A DNA stretch of 64,000 nt from an uncultured Tateyamaria sp. (GCF_947503385.1 NZ_CANNDO010000002.1:186001-250000), one strand, 5' to 3'; shown: positions 1-8,791, counted from the stretch's first letter. Notes: a model not told the origin generated them from the letters alone. Numbers and translations: made by a program.

Positions 1-107
1 GTCGCATTCATTGGCCATGGCGATCCGTTGGCGAATGGCGACCAGCCGGTTCCAAAGGTGTATTCCGCCTTCACGCCCCGCGCGGCCGCCTTCAAAAATC
101 GGATCAT
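1..107 (-). CDS. Start of a phage structural gene, probably portal protein (truncated by window edge)
   Basis: An open frame starts with ATG at 107 and runs off the left end of the window (35 codons seen, beginning MIRFLKAAARGVKAEY). Its ATG overlaps the TGA stop of the large terminase by four bases (ATGA), which implies translational coupling. In HK97-type phages the gene after the large terminase is usually the portal protein, so that name rests on position only; no portal motif can be seen in so short a piece. Confidence 0.45.
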   Translation of the reverse strand, partial: MIRFLKAAARGVKAEYTFGTGWSPFANGSPWPMNA

Positions 108-1828
108 GCGACAACCACCACGTTTGCAAGGAAATCATCCAGCCCGCCGCCCGATGGAACCGGGTTTTGCAGCATAAGCTGCGACGCGTTTAACAGACCC
201 GCCACCACGTCGATCTTAGCCGCGCCCGCCAGTTCTTTCGTTATGTACTGGTTCGACCGCTTCAACTCGACTTTGGAGTTCCCGACGGACCACGCAAAAA
301 GAGGTTGCCCGCCGTGTCGCATGATCCCGGATTTTAGCCGCAAAGGTATCGACTTGATCGACGCTTGCAACTGCCAGCCCTGACCTACACCCGTCAGAAA
401 CGGCTGACCCAAACCGGCCAGATCCAGTTCATTCTGCAGTTCAGGCAAACCTGCAATGTCAACGCCCACCGCATTCTCTTCTGGCATCTTGCCGGTTTCA
501 TGCAGCATCGTCACAATCGCCACGATGTCGTCCACGTGTTGGAACGGTGTTTTGCAAATGATCAGGTCGCCGTCCTTCTCGAAGCCTTCGAGAGCGGGCG
601 CGATGGACTTGCGCAGCTTCAGAACTTCGGGCTGACACCACGCGCGACACCATGCCAGCAAGTTGCCTGTATCGATTTCCTTGCCAAGCGCGACCGCGCC
701 GCACAGATCGTCATCACCGCCGCCATCAACGCCGAACGTGATAACCTCAGATCTCTCGATCAACTCGTCTAGCGTCTTCGGCCCTGTGTCTGCCTTGTCC
801 CAATAGATCTGCGCGCGCCACCCGTCGTCGCCTTGGGCGGTGCCAATCTCGACATTGAAATGCTGACTGGCGACCAAGGACAAAGCTTCGGGGCCGTCGT
901 CTTCTGCGGTTTCCAGCGCGTCACGCAAGAAATCGTAATCGACGCTGCGACCGATATGTGGATTGACGAAGTGCCATGTTTCTTCGTTCTTCCATCCGCC
1001 GTCCTTAACCACGTCCGCGGGCAGCTCGTAGATCAGCGCCAGCATGGGCCGTCGCAGTTGCCCGTCACGGACACGCCGCGCGGTTTTCAGTTCGGCTTTG
1101 AATACGCCGGTTGGCGGCTTCTTTGACTGTGTCGTGATCTGCAACAGAAAGTGCCGGTTCTGCGGATGGGACAACGCACCGCGGATTTCGACAAAAACAC
1201 CTTTTGCGGCAGGTTTGGTTGCAAAGGCGTGTGTTTCGTCGACAAGGATTGTCGCGTTCTTCGCGCCAGTGACAATGTCCGTGTCGGCCGCCTTGATGAT
1301 GATCTGCGACCTGATGTCTGGATTGAGGTTCTTGATCGTTCGCGTTGTCTCGCGTGGTTCTGAAAACAGCGGCCGGATCCGATCCGTCCTTTCGATAATG
1401 CCGGACGCAGTGCCGAACGCGAGTTGCGCCAATTTGATCGATGGCGCAATCAAGATGAATTCGGCAGACGGGCTGGTGTTCAGAATGCACGCCGTCACAA
1501 TGATCGCAGCGGCGATGGCCGTTTTGCCGTTCTTCTTCGGGATCATCACAAAGAATTCGCGCAAGTAACGCTTTTTCAGTTCCGGGTCGTAACTGCCAAA
1601 AATCAAACGCACCAACGCGAATACCCATTCGTCGCACGTCTCCCCAAAAGTCGGAAAACCATCCAGGTCTGGATTGCGCAACGACTTGAATATCCGTAGC
1701 GCCTTCTCGGCGTATGCATCATGCAGCGGCAACACTGGAAGTGGTGGCTTTCCGCCCAGGATCAGGTCTGCCCAATTCGGAACGGCCGTCGACCAGTCGT
1801 CAAACTGATTGAGCGCAAGCATCGACAT
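104..1828 (-). CDS. Phage terminase large subunit (HK97-like)
   Basis: A 574-residue ATPase-nuclease that packages phage DNA into the prohead. The ATPase half shows a Walker A-like IPKKNGKT at residues 96-103 and a Walker B ILVDE at 194-198, followed by THAF. The C-terminal half begins with VITFGVDGGGDDD, where Asp368 is the expected first metal ligand of the RNase H-like nuclease. Length and motif order fit the Terminase_1 family. The ATG overlaps the stop of the preceding small-subunit gene (TGATG), and the stop overlaps the next gene. Found next to replication and integrase genes, so it belongs to a prophage rather than to a gene transfer agent. Confidence 0.93.
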   Translation of the reverse strand: MSMLALNQFDDWSTAVPNWADLILGGKPPLPVLPLHDAYAEKALRIFKSLRNPDLDGFPTFGETCDEWVFALVRLIFGSYDPELKKRYLREFFVMIPKKNGKTAIAAAIIVTACILNTSPSAEFILIAPSIKLAQLAFGTASGIIERTDRIRPLFSEPRETTRTIKNLNPDIRSQIIIKAADTDIVTGAKNATILVDETHAFATKPAAKGVFVEIRGALSHPQNRHFLLQITTQSKKPPTGVFKAELKTARRVRDGQLRRPMLALIYELPADVVKDGGWKNEETWHFVNPHIGRSVDYDFLRDALETAEDDGPEALSLVASQHFNVEIGTAQGDDGWRAQIYWDKADTGPKTLDELIERSEVITFGVDGGGDDDLCGAVALGKEIDTGNLLAWCRAWCQPEVLKLRKSIAPALEGFEKDGDLIICKTPFQHVDDIVAIVTMLHETGKMPEENAVGVDIAGLPELQNELDLAGLGQPFLTGVGQGWQLQASIKSIPLRLKSGIMRHGGQPLFAWSVGNSKVELKRSNQYITKELAGAAKIDVVAGLLNASQLMLQNPVPSGGGLDDFLANVVVVA

Positions 1829-2322
1829 CAGTGTACCTTCACGGGGTTCAGAAGATCGTCGCCGTCGATCGCAGCCACCGCTGCGTCAACTCGTTGATCC
1901 TTCTTGTTTCGCGGCGCGGGTGCCTCGGGCTTCTCTGCGGGCTGTTCGTCGTCGCCTGCAGCATCCCGAGAAAGATCCTTGATCCTCTCAGCCTGCAGGA
2001 TCGCGTTCATTTCCTTGATCGCCGTCACGTTGCCCTTTTCCGCGGCCTTATCGAGCCGCAACAGCGCCTTTGCCTTCTCGTCCGCAATGGCTCGACGCCG
2101 TGCGGCGCGGACGTCCCGCTTCACGCCGGACGAAAAATAATGCTTCCGCAGGGTGGGCATAGAGATGCCCAATTGTTCGGCAATCCGCGATACTTCCATT
2201 CCGGCGACAAGCAACAGTCTGACTTTCTTGACATTTTCCGCCGTTGGAATGTGTCCATTGGCCCCAGCCTTCCCGTGATTTTCGGGGATAGGGTCGCCAA
2301 GCAGGTCAAAATTGCCAGCCAC
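1828..2322 (-). CDS. Probable phage terminase small subunit
   Basis: A 164-residue protein with a predicted helix-turn-helix near its N-terminus (RIAEQLGISMPTLRKHYF), then charged helices and an acidic, proline/alanine-rich tail. Small terminase subunits bind the packaging site through such an HTH and recruit the large subunit, encoded immediately downstream with a one-base overlap. The GTG start at 2322 is preferred because GGGAGA lies ten bases upstream; a longer frame reaches TTG at 2439 and would overlap the HNH gene. The family assignment rests on HTH, size and position. Confidence 0.7.
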   Translation of the reverse strand: MAGNFDLLGDPIPENHGKAGANGHIPTAENVKKVRLLLVAGMEVSRIAEQLGISMPTLRKHYFSSGVKRDVRAARRRAIADEKAKALLRLDKAAEKGNVTAIKEMNAILQAERIKDLSRDAAGDDEQPAEKPEAPAPRNKKDQRVDAAVAAIDGDDLLNPVKVH

Positions 2323-2416
2323 AGAAAAAAATTCTCCCAATGAGTACGCCGCGGGTCTAGGTAAAAGCCGGATTTTGACTTTCGACCCGCCCCCCCGGAA
2401 TTTTGGTTGTTTCAGG

Positions 2417-2833
2417 TCAGGCGAGGCCCGACCGTTCAAGGCTCTGCTTTACCTTGTCGTGGTACGCCTTCGAAACCGAATGAAGGTTGTTGGGATCCCA
2501 GAACAGCGTCATGTCACCGCGATGCGGCTTGATGTGATCCACAACCGGGCTGTTTGCCGCTGGATACTTGCCCAGCAGCAGGACGCCCGTACACTGGCAC
2601 TTTGGCCACAGCAACGGCGCATCCTTGAACAGCACGTGCGGCGGCATGAGGTGCGGACGATCCGAAAGATCAACAGCGTCGCGACGCAAGACACGCAACC
2701 GCAGCCTTTGCCAGGCAGCAGTGTTGTAAGGACCGCTGGAACGCCGCGCGCGCGGGGCCTTGCCCTGCTTGGATTGTGCAAGCTTGGGTGCCGCAGTACC
2801 CAGCTTCGGCTTTAGCACTCGAAGCTTTGCCAT
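2417..2833 (-). CDS. Phage HNH endonuclease
   Basis: A 138-residue HNH nuclease. After a basic N-terminus, the core reads from WQRLRLRVLRRDA to VVDHIKPHRGD and PNNLHSVSKAYHDK: the DH pair, the Asn and the last His of the HNH fold, with a CQC pair that may bind structural zinc. HNH proteins sit beside terminase genes in many tailed phages and help the large subunit cut DNA during packaging. The ATG at 2833 has AAGGTGAG about ten bases upstream, so the longer frame to 2959 is rejected. It seems to be the first gene of the late leftward operon, just after a terminator. Confidence 0.85.
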   Translation of the reverse strand: MAKLRVLKPKLGTAAPKLAQSKQGKAPRARRSSGPYNTAAWQRLRLRVLRRDAVDLSDRPHLMPPHVLFKDAPLLWPKCQCTGVLLLGKYPAANSPVVDHIKPHRGDMTLFWDPNNLHSVSKAYHDKVKQSLERSGLA

Positions 2834-2875
2834 GCGCGTCGTCTCACCTTGTCCGATTGGTTCGCCTAACGAAAA

Positions 2876-2907
2876 GCGCCCGTCAGGGGTGTGATCCCTG
2901 CGGGCGC
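2876..2907 (-). terminator. Terminator-like hairpin before the late operon
   Basis: On the minus strand GCGCCCGCAGGG and CCCTGACGGGCGC pair around a seven-base loop with one bulge and are followed by TTTTCGTT. It lies between the unknown gene ending at 2979 and the HNH gene starting at 2833, so it would separate early from late transcription of the prophage. Confidence 0.6.
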
Positions 2908-2978
2908 AATTCGTGAGAATAATGATTCGATACTCGCCGGATGACCTAACTGTCAACAAGATTTTGTAGCACCCGAAC

Positions 2979-3770
2979 TCAAATGCCCTGCATACGCCAC
3001 AGGGCGGCGCACAATGCGGATTGAAGCGTTTTTGTGTTTTTCGCGCTGCGGGACCAACCGTGCGCGCCTAGCACCGGCCCAAGCGCTTGTCCGTGCAAAC
3101 ACACTGCATCGACCAACACGCGCACCGTGATCAATTTGCGGCCGATGTCGCGCAAGTGATAGGAGCCAACTGAAGTTTGGCCCTCATATATCGGTGCCTT
3201 CCGCTTGTTGCTCTTTGCAACACCGTCGCCAATGGCTTCGTGAAACCATCGCAGACGTTCTGCCTTTGCAATATAGGCGTCCATTGCATCGACCTTGCCA
3301 CAACCGCCCAAAGCACCATCAAAAGCCGAACTGCCCTTCACACCGAAGCCGTGAACCTCTTCCGTGATCTCGCGATAGCTTCGCCCTGCGCTGACCATGG
3401 CGCGGGTGAACGGCCCACCCTGATCGCCAGATCGCCGATGCGCCTGTTCAGTCATACGATCAAAGACATCACGTTCTTGTGCGGGCGATCCGCTGACGTA
3501 TCGAACCGGCGTAATTTCAAAGTCTTCTGTGCCAACTGCAATCCGCTGTAGTTCAGTGTACGGCTTCAACGTCGCGCGCGCAGGTGCGACATGGATCTCG
3601 GCACTTACATCTGCGGGCGCAGATCCACGAGACAACAGGCGCGCGCGCTCAATTCTGTCTGCCGTCTGAGTCTCTTTGCAACGATCATTGGGCCATGGTT
3701 CATCCTCCCGGACAATACCGGAAGGCGTTACATAGAAGTCGGGCTTGGGCCGCTCGCTCACAATCATCAT
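2979..3770 (-). CDS. Phage protein of unknown function, possible late-gene regulator by position
   Basis: A 263-residue soluble, charged protein starting MMIVSERPKPDFYVTPSG. I recognise no family and see no clear catalytic motif. The start at 3770 follows AAAGAAG; a longer open frame to 4151 is Cys/Arg-rich and crosses the repeat block, so it is not used. The gene lies after the replication genes and directly before a terminator and the late packaging genes. This is the position of Q-type antiterminators in lambdoid phages, but that is only an analogy. Confidence 0.6.
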   Translation of the reverse strand: MMIVSERPKPDFYVTPSGIVREDEPWPNDRCKETQTADRIERARLLSRGSAPADVSAEIHVAPARATLKPYTELQRIAVGTEDFEITPVRYVSGSPAQERDVFDRMTEQAHRRSGDQGGPFTRAMVSAGRSYREITEEVHGFGVKGSSAFDGALGGCGKVDAMDAYIAKAERLRWFHEAIGDGVAKSNKRKAPIYEGQTSVGSYHLRDIGRKLITVRVLVDAVCLHGQALGPVLGAHGWSRSAKNTKTLQSALCAALWRMQGI

Positions 3771-3839
3771 CCACTTCTTTCTACATTTCGTCGTTTGAAG
3801 ACAGCAAAGGTCAACATATTGACCGTGAAAAATGGCAGC

Positions 3840-4165
3840 GGGGCACCTGGGGCAGAACACGATCATTCCGGGGCAGAACAATACGATCCGACACAAAAGG
3901 ATAACCCGCTGACAAATAGAAACAAAATGCGGCAGGCGGGGCGCGCGGGGCAGATGGGGCGCACTTTCCAACCTTACGCACAAGAACACCCCACCCCAGA
4001 CCCCGAATAGTTCGCGCACGCACGTACCTTGCCAAAACATGCCCCAAGCGCCCCGCCTGCCCCATCGAAACTGTAAGGCTCTGTATTTTCGACGATTTAC
4101 CCAAACCATCGCGCGCGCCGAAACGCCCCGGTTTGGGGCCGAAGTCGGCAAATTGCCCCAATTTC
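3840..4165. repeat. Cluster of GGGGCA/TGCCCC motifs, candidate iteron origin or control region
   Basis: The 3771-4235 gap holds no convincing gene. It contains many GGGGCA copies on one strand (3840, 3849, 3870, 3947) and TGCCCC on the other (4040, 4058, 4155). GGGGCAGAACA occurs twice at 3849 and 3870, exactly 21 bases or two helical turns apart. A perfect 14-base inverted repeat (GGCAGGCGGGGCGC) has arms at 3931-3944 and 4048-4061. GGCAAATTGCC at 4147-4157 resembles the prophage operator. The block follows the helicase gene, as origins do in P4-like replicons. Confidence 0.45.
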
Positions 4166-4235
4166 GAAGAAATCAGCTTGTAGGGGTGCGGGGTGATTTG
4201 GGTGGCTTGCGCGGGATATGCAGCCAAGGGCGCCA

Positions 4236-6083
4236 TCAGATACTTCGATACCCGTCTGGGACGTCTCGATCGTCAGCTTGATTTGGTATGGGAAGACCCT
4301 TGCTGTCGCGCCCAGCCCGTTCGAGCTGGTCGCGCATATCAGCCGTCAGTATGACACCACTATAACCGCGCGTGCCGTTCTTCTTGTGTCCGGCATAACT
4401 CTTTTGGGTCTTGGGGTGCAGATACTTGTCCGCGCGCTCTTTTAACCGCCGCGATATCGTGCCGGGTCGCCATGCACTCTGATAGTTCTCCAACAGGAAA
4501 AGGTAACACGCGTCGACGATGTCGCGCGCAGACAGAAAGTCTGAACCGCCATCGATAAAGCAAGCGTTGGACAGGAAGTCGCCAATGGGATCGCTGTCCT
4601 TGCGATACTCTTCTGTCGCCTGCACCACTTGGGCCGGTTCTTGCAATCCGCCCTCAAGGTAGTCCAGCAAGCCCCCGATCATCCAATTGAATATACCGGA
4701 TCGCTCCTGTTCGAAGAGTCGATCACCAAGCTTTTCATCGCGTTCTGCCTCTGGGATTTGAACGTCGAATGGACACAGCAGCGGGCGACGCCATATTCCG
4801 TCGTCGGTCCCGCGGATCTCCAGCTTGTGGTTCCCAGTAAAAGCCAACTTGAAGTAGGGCGTGAACGTGACGAAGTCCGAATGCAGATTGCGCACCAGCA
4901 TCTCGTCGCCGCCGGTCATTTCCTTGACCTTGGCTTCTTGCAGCTTTTCGCCCTCTTCGGGTTCATTCGTGATCGCAGCGCGGGCACCGATCAATCGCAT
5001 CAGGTCAGGCGTAGCGTCGGAACCGGACTTGCGGTTTTTGCCGGTCAGGCTTTCGATACGCACCATCGTGGCGTAGTCGCCCATCATCCGGCGCATAAGG
5101 TTTGCCAACAGTGATTTGCCGTTGGCGCCCATCCCGTACATGTAAAGGAACTTCTGAATAGGCAGGCCGGTCATACTGACGCCAAACCAGCGCTGGACAA
5201 AAGCACGCATTTCCGGCTCAGGCAAAACTCGTGTAAGAAACGCATCGAAGCCAGGGCATTTCGCATCCGGGTCATAGTCCACCGGCATCATCTTTGTGAT
5301 GTACTGCGGCGCATTCCGGCCCGGCATGGCTACTTCTCGCGCGTGGTCGATCACGGCGAAATCCGCCTGTTTGCTGCCACCGTCTTCGCGCAAATCCTCA
5401 ACACGGAAACACAGAATGCCTGTTGCCGTGTTGACGGTCAGCGGGTCAGCGTCCAGATCTTCCACGTCGCGATGCAAGCTTGTGATTGCCTCGCCCAGCA
5501 TATTCTTGATTGCGCTGCTGTTCCCTGCGGAACGGGCAAATGTCTTGTGCCGCTGTCTGGTCGACCCGCGACCCCAAAGTTCACCGCTCAACTTGCTCTT
5601 TTCGGCGTTCAGTTCACTGCGTTTTTTACCGCGCTCTTCGTCCGATAAATCCGCATTGGTGTCGTCGAATGATCGCAGTTCCGACCGGATCGCCTCGATG
5701 CGCTCCACGCGCCCCTGCTCGGCAGAATTCAATTCCAGATAAGGGATTTCCCTTTCGATCCACTCGTGGATGCTTTGGGCGTGCCTGCGAACAGCGATGC
5801 CGTCAGGATCCAAACGCCAGCGCTTGTCGTCCCAAACATGCCAACCGACGCGCGGGACATACATCGCGTCGCCGCCACAATAGTGCGCGAAACGCTGACC
5901 GTTGCCGGTGTCATTTAGCGGTAGCTTTGCCCCTTCCACCTCGGGGCCGTCTGATGCCTTATCAACCGGGAGCGCGGGGGGCGTCACGTCGTCAGGTGGC
6001 CCGCCAAGCCCCTCGATCGGGGCTATGTCTTCGGCCCGTTCCAACGTCGCACGCACGCCTTCAAGGTTGGGTTCGTCAGTCAT
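4236..6083 (-). CDS. P4/D5-type phage primase-helicase (superfamily 3 helicase)
   Basis: A 615-residue replication protein. An acidic, proline-rich N-terminus leads into a D5_N-type region and an SF3 helicase core with Walker A GMGANGKS at residues 317-324, a Walker B-like AAITNEPEEG after it, and the sensor/arginine-finger segment FTGNHKLEIRGTDDGIWRR. It should form a hexameric helicase that opens the phage origin and drives the fork. It overlaps the upstream primase gene by eight bases, so the primase and helicase activities that are fused in P4 alpha are split over two genes here. Confidence 0.93.
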   Translation of the reverse strand: MTDEPNLEGVRATLERAEDIAPIEGLGGPPDDVTPPALPVDKASDGPEVEGAKLPLNDTGNGQRFAHYCGGDAMYVPRVGWHVWDDKRWRLDPDGIAVRRHAQSIHEWIEREIPYLELNSAEQGRVERIEAIRSELRSFDDTNADLSDEERGKKRSELNAEKSKLSGELWGRGSTRQRHKTFARSAGNSSAIKNMLGEAITSLHRDVEDLDADPLTVNTATGILCFRVEDLREDGGSKQADFAVIDHAREVAMPGRNAPQYITKMMPVDYDPDAKCPGFDAFLTRVLPEPEMRAFVQRWFGVSMTGLPIQKFLYMYGMGANGKSLLANLMRRMMGDYATMVRIESLTGKNRKSGSDATPDLMRLIGARAAITNEPEEGEKLQEAKVKEMTGGDEMLVRNLHSDFVTFTPYFKLAFTGNHKLEIRGTDDGIWRRPLLCPFDVQIPEAERDEKLGDRLFEQERSGIFNWMIGGLLDYLEGGLQEPAQVVQATEEYRKDSDPIGDFLSNACFIDGGSDFLSARDIVDACYLFLLENYQSAWRPGTISRRLKERADKYLHPKTQKSYAGHKKNGTRGYSGVILTADMRDQLERAGRDSKGLPIPNQADDRDVPDGYRSI

Positions 6084-7212
6084 CCTGCGCCCCCGCGGTC
6101 AAAACGTCGTTCAGATCTACCCCATCGCCAGCGTGCACGATCTGTGCACGCAATCCTGGAACAGTGGCCATGGCGCGACGTAATCCGCATTCAAGCTTCG
6201 CGCGCGTAGCTTTCGCGTGAGAGTCCCCGTCCTGCACATAGATTTCGCGCGTGATCCAGGGCGGTGGCCGGAAGGCGTCGGTATCCGTCATGTCAGGCAC
6301 GCCGGAAAACCGTGTCCCCTCTAATTTCGTCATGCGACCGCTCATATTGCCGAGATCCACACCCGCCCAAAACGCGGTTTGATCCAACCCCAGCACGTCA
6401 CCCCACCCCACCAGCGCGGTCAGGGTGGTTTCAATCCCCTCACCAATCACCAAAGTTCTGAAACGCTTCGGCGTGTACAACCGTATCGCGCCGCCCTTTT
6501 TGGACCCGCGCACCATCTTGGACGGCAGGGCGGCGCCTTCGTGCTGTATCCGCGCCTTACCGTGTGGCGGTGACGTGTCGACCCATGTTTGGTGGACGGC
6601 CGATATGTCGCCGTTTGGCTGTCTGATTGCCGCAATCATGCACGGGCCTCGATGCGCCGTGACAAGCGCCCCGTCGATTTTCTTGACGTAGGGATGATCC
6701 CAGATAAACCGAAGATCGTTAGGCAAATGCCGCAACAGGTCCGGCGCGAAACCACGTGCCGTCAGATATGAACGGACGACACCCTGCGCACCCGGACGGC
6801 TCCGTTGCCAAATGCTCAGCGCGTCCCGGATGGCATTTTGCCTATACCTCGCCTGCGCTTGTTCCTGCTGTCGTTTCGTCTGTTCAGCCTTGGCCTCGCG
6901 CCGCGCAATTTCTTCTGGATCAATCACGGCCGGGGCATCACCGCATAGAAAGGTCAATGCCGCTTTGAAATCGTAGCCAAGCACCTGCATCACCAGCGCA
7001 ATCCCGTCACCCCCACGCACGTCGCACTTCCGGCACTGAAATTTGTGGGAACGCAAATTTACCCCGAACCGATCGCGGCCGCCACAAAGCGGGCAAGGAC
7101 CAATCAGTTCGCCCGACATTTGACGCAGCCCGACGACGCCAACCCGGTCGACCACGTCGCGCACGGGGATTGCTTTGGCTTCGTCCAACCTGATGTCAGA
7201 ATTCGCGCTCAT
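6076..7212 (-). CDS. Phage DNA primase with zinc finger and Toprim domain
   Basis: A 378-residue primase that should make RNA primers for phage replication. The N-terminal zinc finger has Cys40, Cys43, Cys60 and Cys63 (CPLC and CRKC). A basic helical linker rich in Glu and Gln follows around residues 100-135. The Toprim part shows VIGEGIETTLTAL near residue 256, with the conserved Glu, and a second acidic cluster QDGDSHAKA near residue 327. It starts within the stop of the preceding small gene (ATGA overlap) and overlaps the helicase, so the three are translationally coupled. Confidence 0.9.
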   Translation of the reverse strand: MSANSDIRLDEAKAIPVRDVVDRVGVVGLRQMSGELIGPCPLCGGRDRFGVNLRSHKFQCRKCDVRGGDGIALVMQVLGYDFKAALTFLCGDAPAVIDPEEIARREAKAEQTKRQQEQAQARYRQNAIRDALSIWQRSRPGAQGVVRSYLTARGFAPDLLRHLPNDLRFIWDHPYVKKIDGALVTAHRGPCMIAAIRQPNGDISAVHQTWVDTSPPHGKARIQHEGAALPSKMVRGSKKGGAIRLYTPKRFRTLVIGEGIETTLTALVGWGDVLGLDQTAFWAGVDLGNMSGRMTKLEGTRFSGVPDMTDTDAFRPPPWITREIYVQDGDSHAKATRAKLECGLRRAMATVPGLRAQIVHAGDGVDLNDVLTAGAQDD

Positions 7213-7529
7213 GGCTCAATCACCCGAGATTGCGCCTTGTCTCGCCAATCGTCATACCGCGCGGCCGCCGCTTCGCGGAAATATTGCTCCGTTGCGTATC
7301 GCAACGCCGTCTTGGCCCGCCCTAAATCACGCCCTTTTTGTGCATTGATCAATTCAGACGCCCGCCAACGGATGGATTCCAGCGACAGCTGTATATTCTT
7401 GCAGTCAGGCAGAACGTCGCGCAACAGACGGATAAGCTCTAGTTCGAGTTGACAGCTGACGACCTGCATCGACAGTTGGACAGACAGAGCGACCAATGCC
7501 TTTTCAGCGGCAAGTTCGATTTCGTTCAC
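7209..7529 (-). CDS. Small phage protein of unknown function
   Basis: A 106-residue, mostly helical protein beginning at a GTG whose GTGA overlaps the stop of the methyltransferase gene; its own stop overlaps the primase ATG. Leucine-rich segments in the first half may form a coiled coil, and the C-terminus is basic. No family is recognised. Its place in a coupled early operon suggests a helper in replication or DNA modification. Confidence 0.6.
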   Translation of the reverse strand: MNEIELAAEKALVALSVQLSMQVVSCQLELELIRLLRDVLPDCKNIQLSLESIRWRASELINAQKGRDLGRAKTALRYATEQYFREAAAARYDDWRDKAQSRVIEP

Positions 7530-8254
7530 AACAAGCCCCCCTGTCGCGGGATAAGGTGATCCGGCAATGGCGGATAATCGCCAGGGCGCGTGAGTGCCTT
7601 TCGGCAAGGACCGATGCGGTCGACGACACCGCGCCCAAGGTGATCACGCTTAAACACAAGCCAACAATAGCTGGTCGCGCTAGACGGTTTCTTGATTTCG
7701 TGTTCACCCGTTTTCTCGTTAAACCGACAGACCGGAACGTCAGGATCAAGCAAAACGCCTTTCCACAACACAACGCGCTCAACAAAGGGCATGAACACAG
7801 CTTCGGGCGTGTCGCGAAAAAGCGCGTTGAAGCGCTCCAACCCCTCCACAAATGCGGTACGGACAAAAACAGCGACGCCAGCCCGCGCCACCTGCAACCC
7901 GCGCTGAATAAATTCCAGAGCCAGACGAAAAGGCGGGTTGGCGATGACCCAATCCACAACGGGATCCGATCCATCCCATGGGATCAGGAAATCACGCACC
8001 GCCTGTTGACCGCTCCAACCGTAATCGTGAACGTCTGTCGCATAGACCTCATTCAAGTATTCAGCCGCAGGCGTGGCCATGAAACCGCGATTGCAACACG
8101 GCTCCCATGCCGATTGCGACGACAACGGCTCACCCAAGCCAATCAGCTTTTCACACAGCGCACGCGTGGCCCAAGGTGGCGTCGGAAAATCGTCGAGACT
8201 ATCGCGCGCTTCTTGGCGCTGCTGCATCACCGCGGCGGAGGTGTTAGCGGACAT
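7526..8254 (-). CDS. Phage adenine-type DNA methyltransferase
   Basis: A 242-residue class I SAM-dependent methyltransferase. Motif I is degenerate (WEPCCNRGFMA at residues 50-60), an acidic residue follows in YATDVHDYG, and the catalytic motif IV is NPPF at 106-109, typical of N6-adenine or N4-cytosine enzymes. No target-recognition domain or partner endonuclease gene is visible, so it is likely an orphan enzyme that protects phage DNA or marks it for regulation. The start at 8254 (MSANTS) is chosen; an in-frame ATG at 8287 adds eleven residues. Confidence 0.85.
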   Translation of the reverse strand: MSANTSAAVMQQRQEARDSLDDFPTPPWATRALCEKLIGLGEPLSSQSAWEPCCNRGFMATPAAEYLNEVYATDVHDYGWSGQQAVRDFLIPWDGSDPVVDWVIANPPFRLALEFIQRGLQVARAGVAVFVRTAFVEGLERFNALFRDTPEAVFMPFVERVVLWKGVLLDPDVPVCRFNEKTGEHEIKKPSSATSYCWLVFKRDHLGRGVVDRIGPCRKALTRPGDYPPLPDHLIPRQGGLL

Positions 8255-8360
8255 AACGCAGCCTCCGCTTGTCCCAAACCCAACCATCGTTCCCGGTCGG
8301 GCGTCGCAGTTCCACCAGTTGCTGAAGCACGTCGAAGCTGGACAAATAGGGGCACTGCAT
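8244..8360 (-). CDS. Possible 38-residue phage protein
   Basis: An ATG at 8360 opens a 38-codon frame (MQCPYLSSFDVLQQLVELRR and a basic tail) that ends in TAA eleven bases inside the methyltransferase start. GGGGA lies nine bases upstream of the ATG. It fits the compact overlapping layout of the early operon but has no recognisable family. Confidence 0.3.
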   Translation of the reverse strand: MQCPYLSSFDVLQQLVELRRPTGNDGWVWDKRRLRYVR

Positions 8361-8452
8361 TACGCGTGTCCCCACAGCGGCAGCGGGGCGTGACAGTTCC
8401 CGCGCCGGTGGTTAGCGTTCAGACAGCGTCCAGAAGTGCGAGGAAAAGATTG

Positions 8453-8791
8453 ATGAAACGACTTGTGTCTACGGTGCTGGCAACCATCACTTGCCTGTAT
8501 GCCCACGGTGAACGCGCAACCGCAGGAACACCTAACACCGAACTGACAGCAAATATGATATTGTTTGCGCAGAACCTTGGATGCATCGGATTCAATGACG
8601 TTATGCAGTCCAAAGAAAAATTCGCGGAAGTCAGTATGATCGTTGCCGGGATCGTCGTCGGTGCCGCTGCGCAAAAGTATGGCGTCGGTCAACCAACAAC
8701 CGAACAGATCGCTGCTTCGATGGCCTACGCTGTATTTGCGTGTGCAGAAAACGAAGGCAAATCCTTGTCCGAGGTAATGAGCGGCTTCTGA
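8453..8791 (+). CDS. Secreted small protein, possibly HdeA-like; candidate prophage accessory (moron) gene
   Basis: A 112-residue protein with a signal peptide (MKRLVSTVLATITCLYAHG, cut near ATAG) and a mature part of about 87 residues. It has two cysteines set as in HdeA/HdeB acid chaperones: one near the start (GCIGF) and one near the end (FACAENEGKSLSEVM). The similarity is a pattern judged by eye. It reads opposite to all early genes around it and has its own AGGAAAAG ribosome site, which is how accessory genes expressed from a silent prophage are usually arranged. Confidence 0.65.
   Translation: MKRLVSTVLATITCLYAHGERATAGTPNTELTANMILFAQNLGCIGFNDVMQSKEKFAEVSMIVAGIVVGAAAQKYGVGQPTTEQIAASMAYAVFACAENEGKSLSEVMSGF

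Noticed and set aside
3811-4236. A 141-codon minus-strand frame coupled to the helicase stop (TGATG)
   Set aside because: The frame runs through the GGGGCA repeat block, the product is low-complexity Pro/Arg/Ala with scattered Cys, and a second long frame overlaps it. It is more likely open because of high GC. The coupled start keeps a small doubt.
7526-8254. Restriction-modification or other defence system
   Set aside because: Only an orphan methyltransferase is present. The single nuclease, the HNH protein, belongs to the packaging genes.
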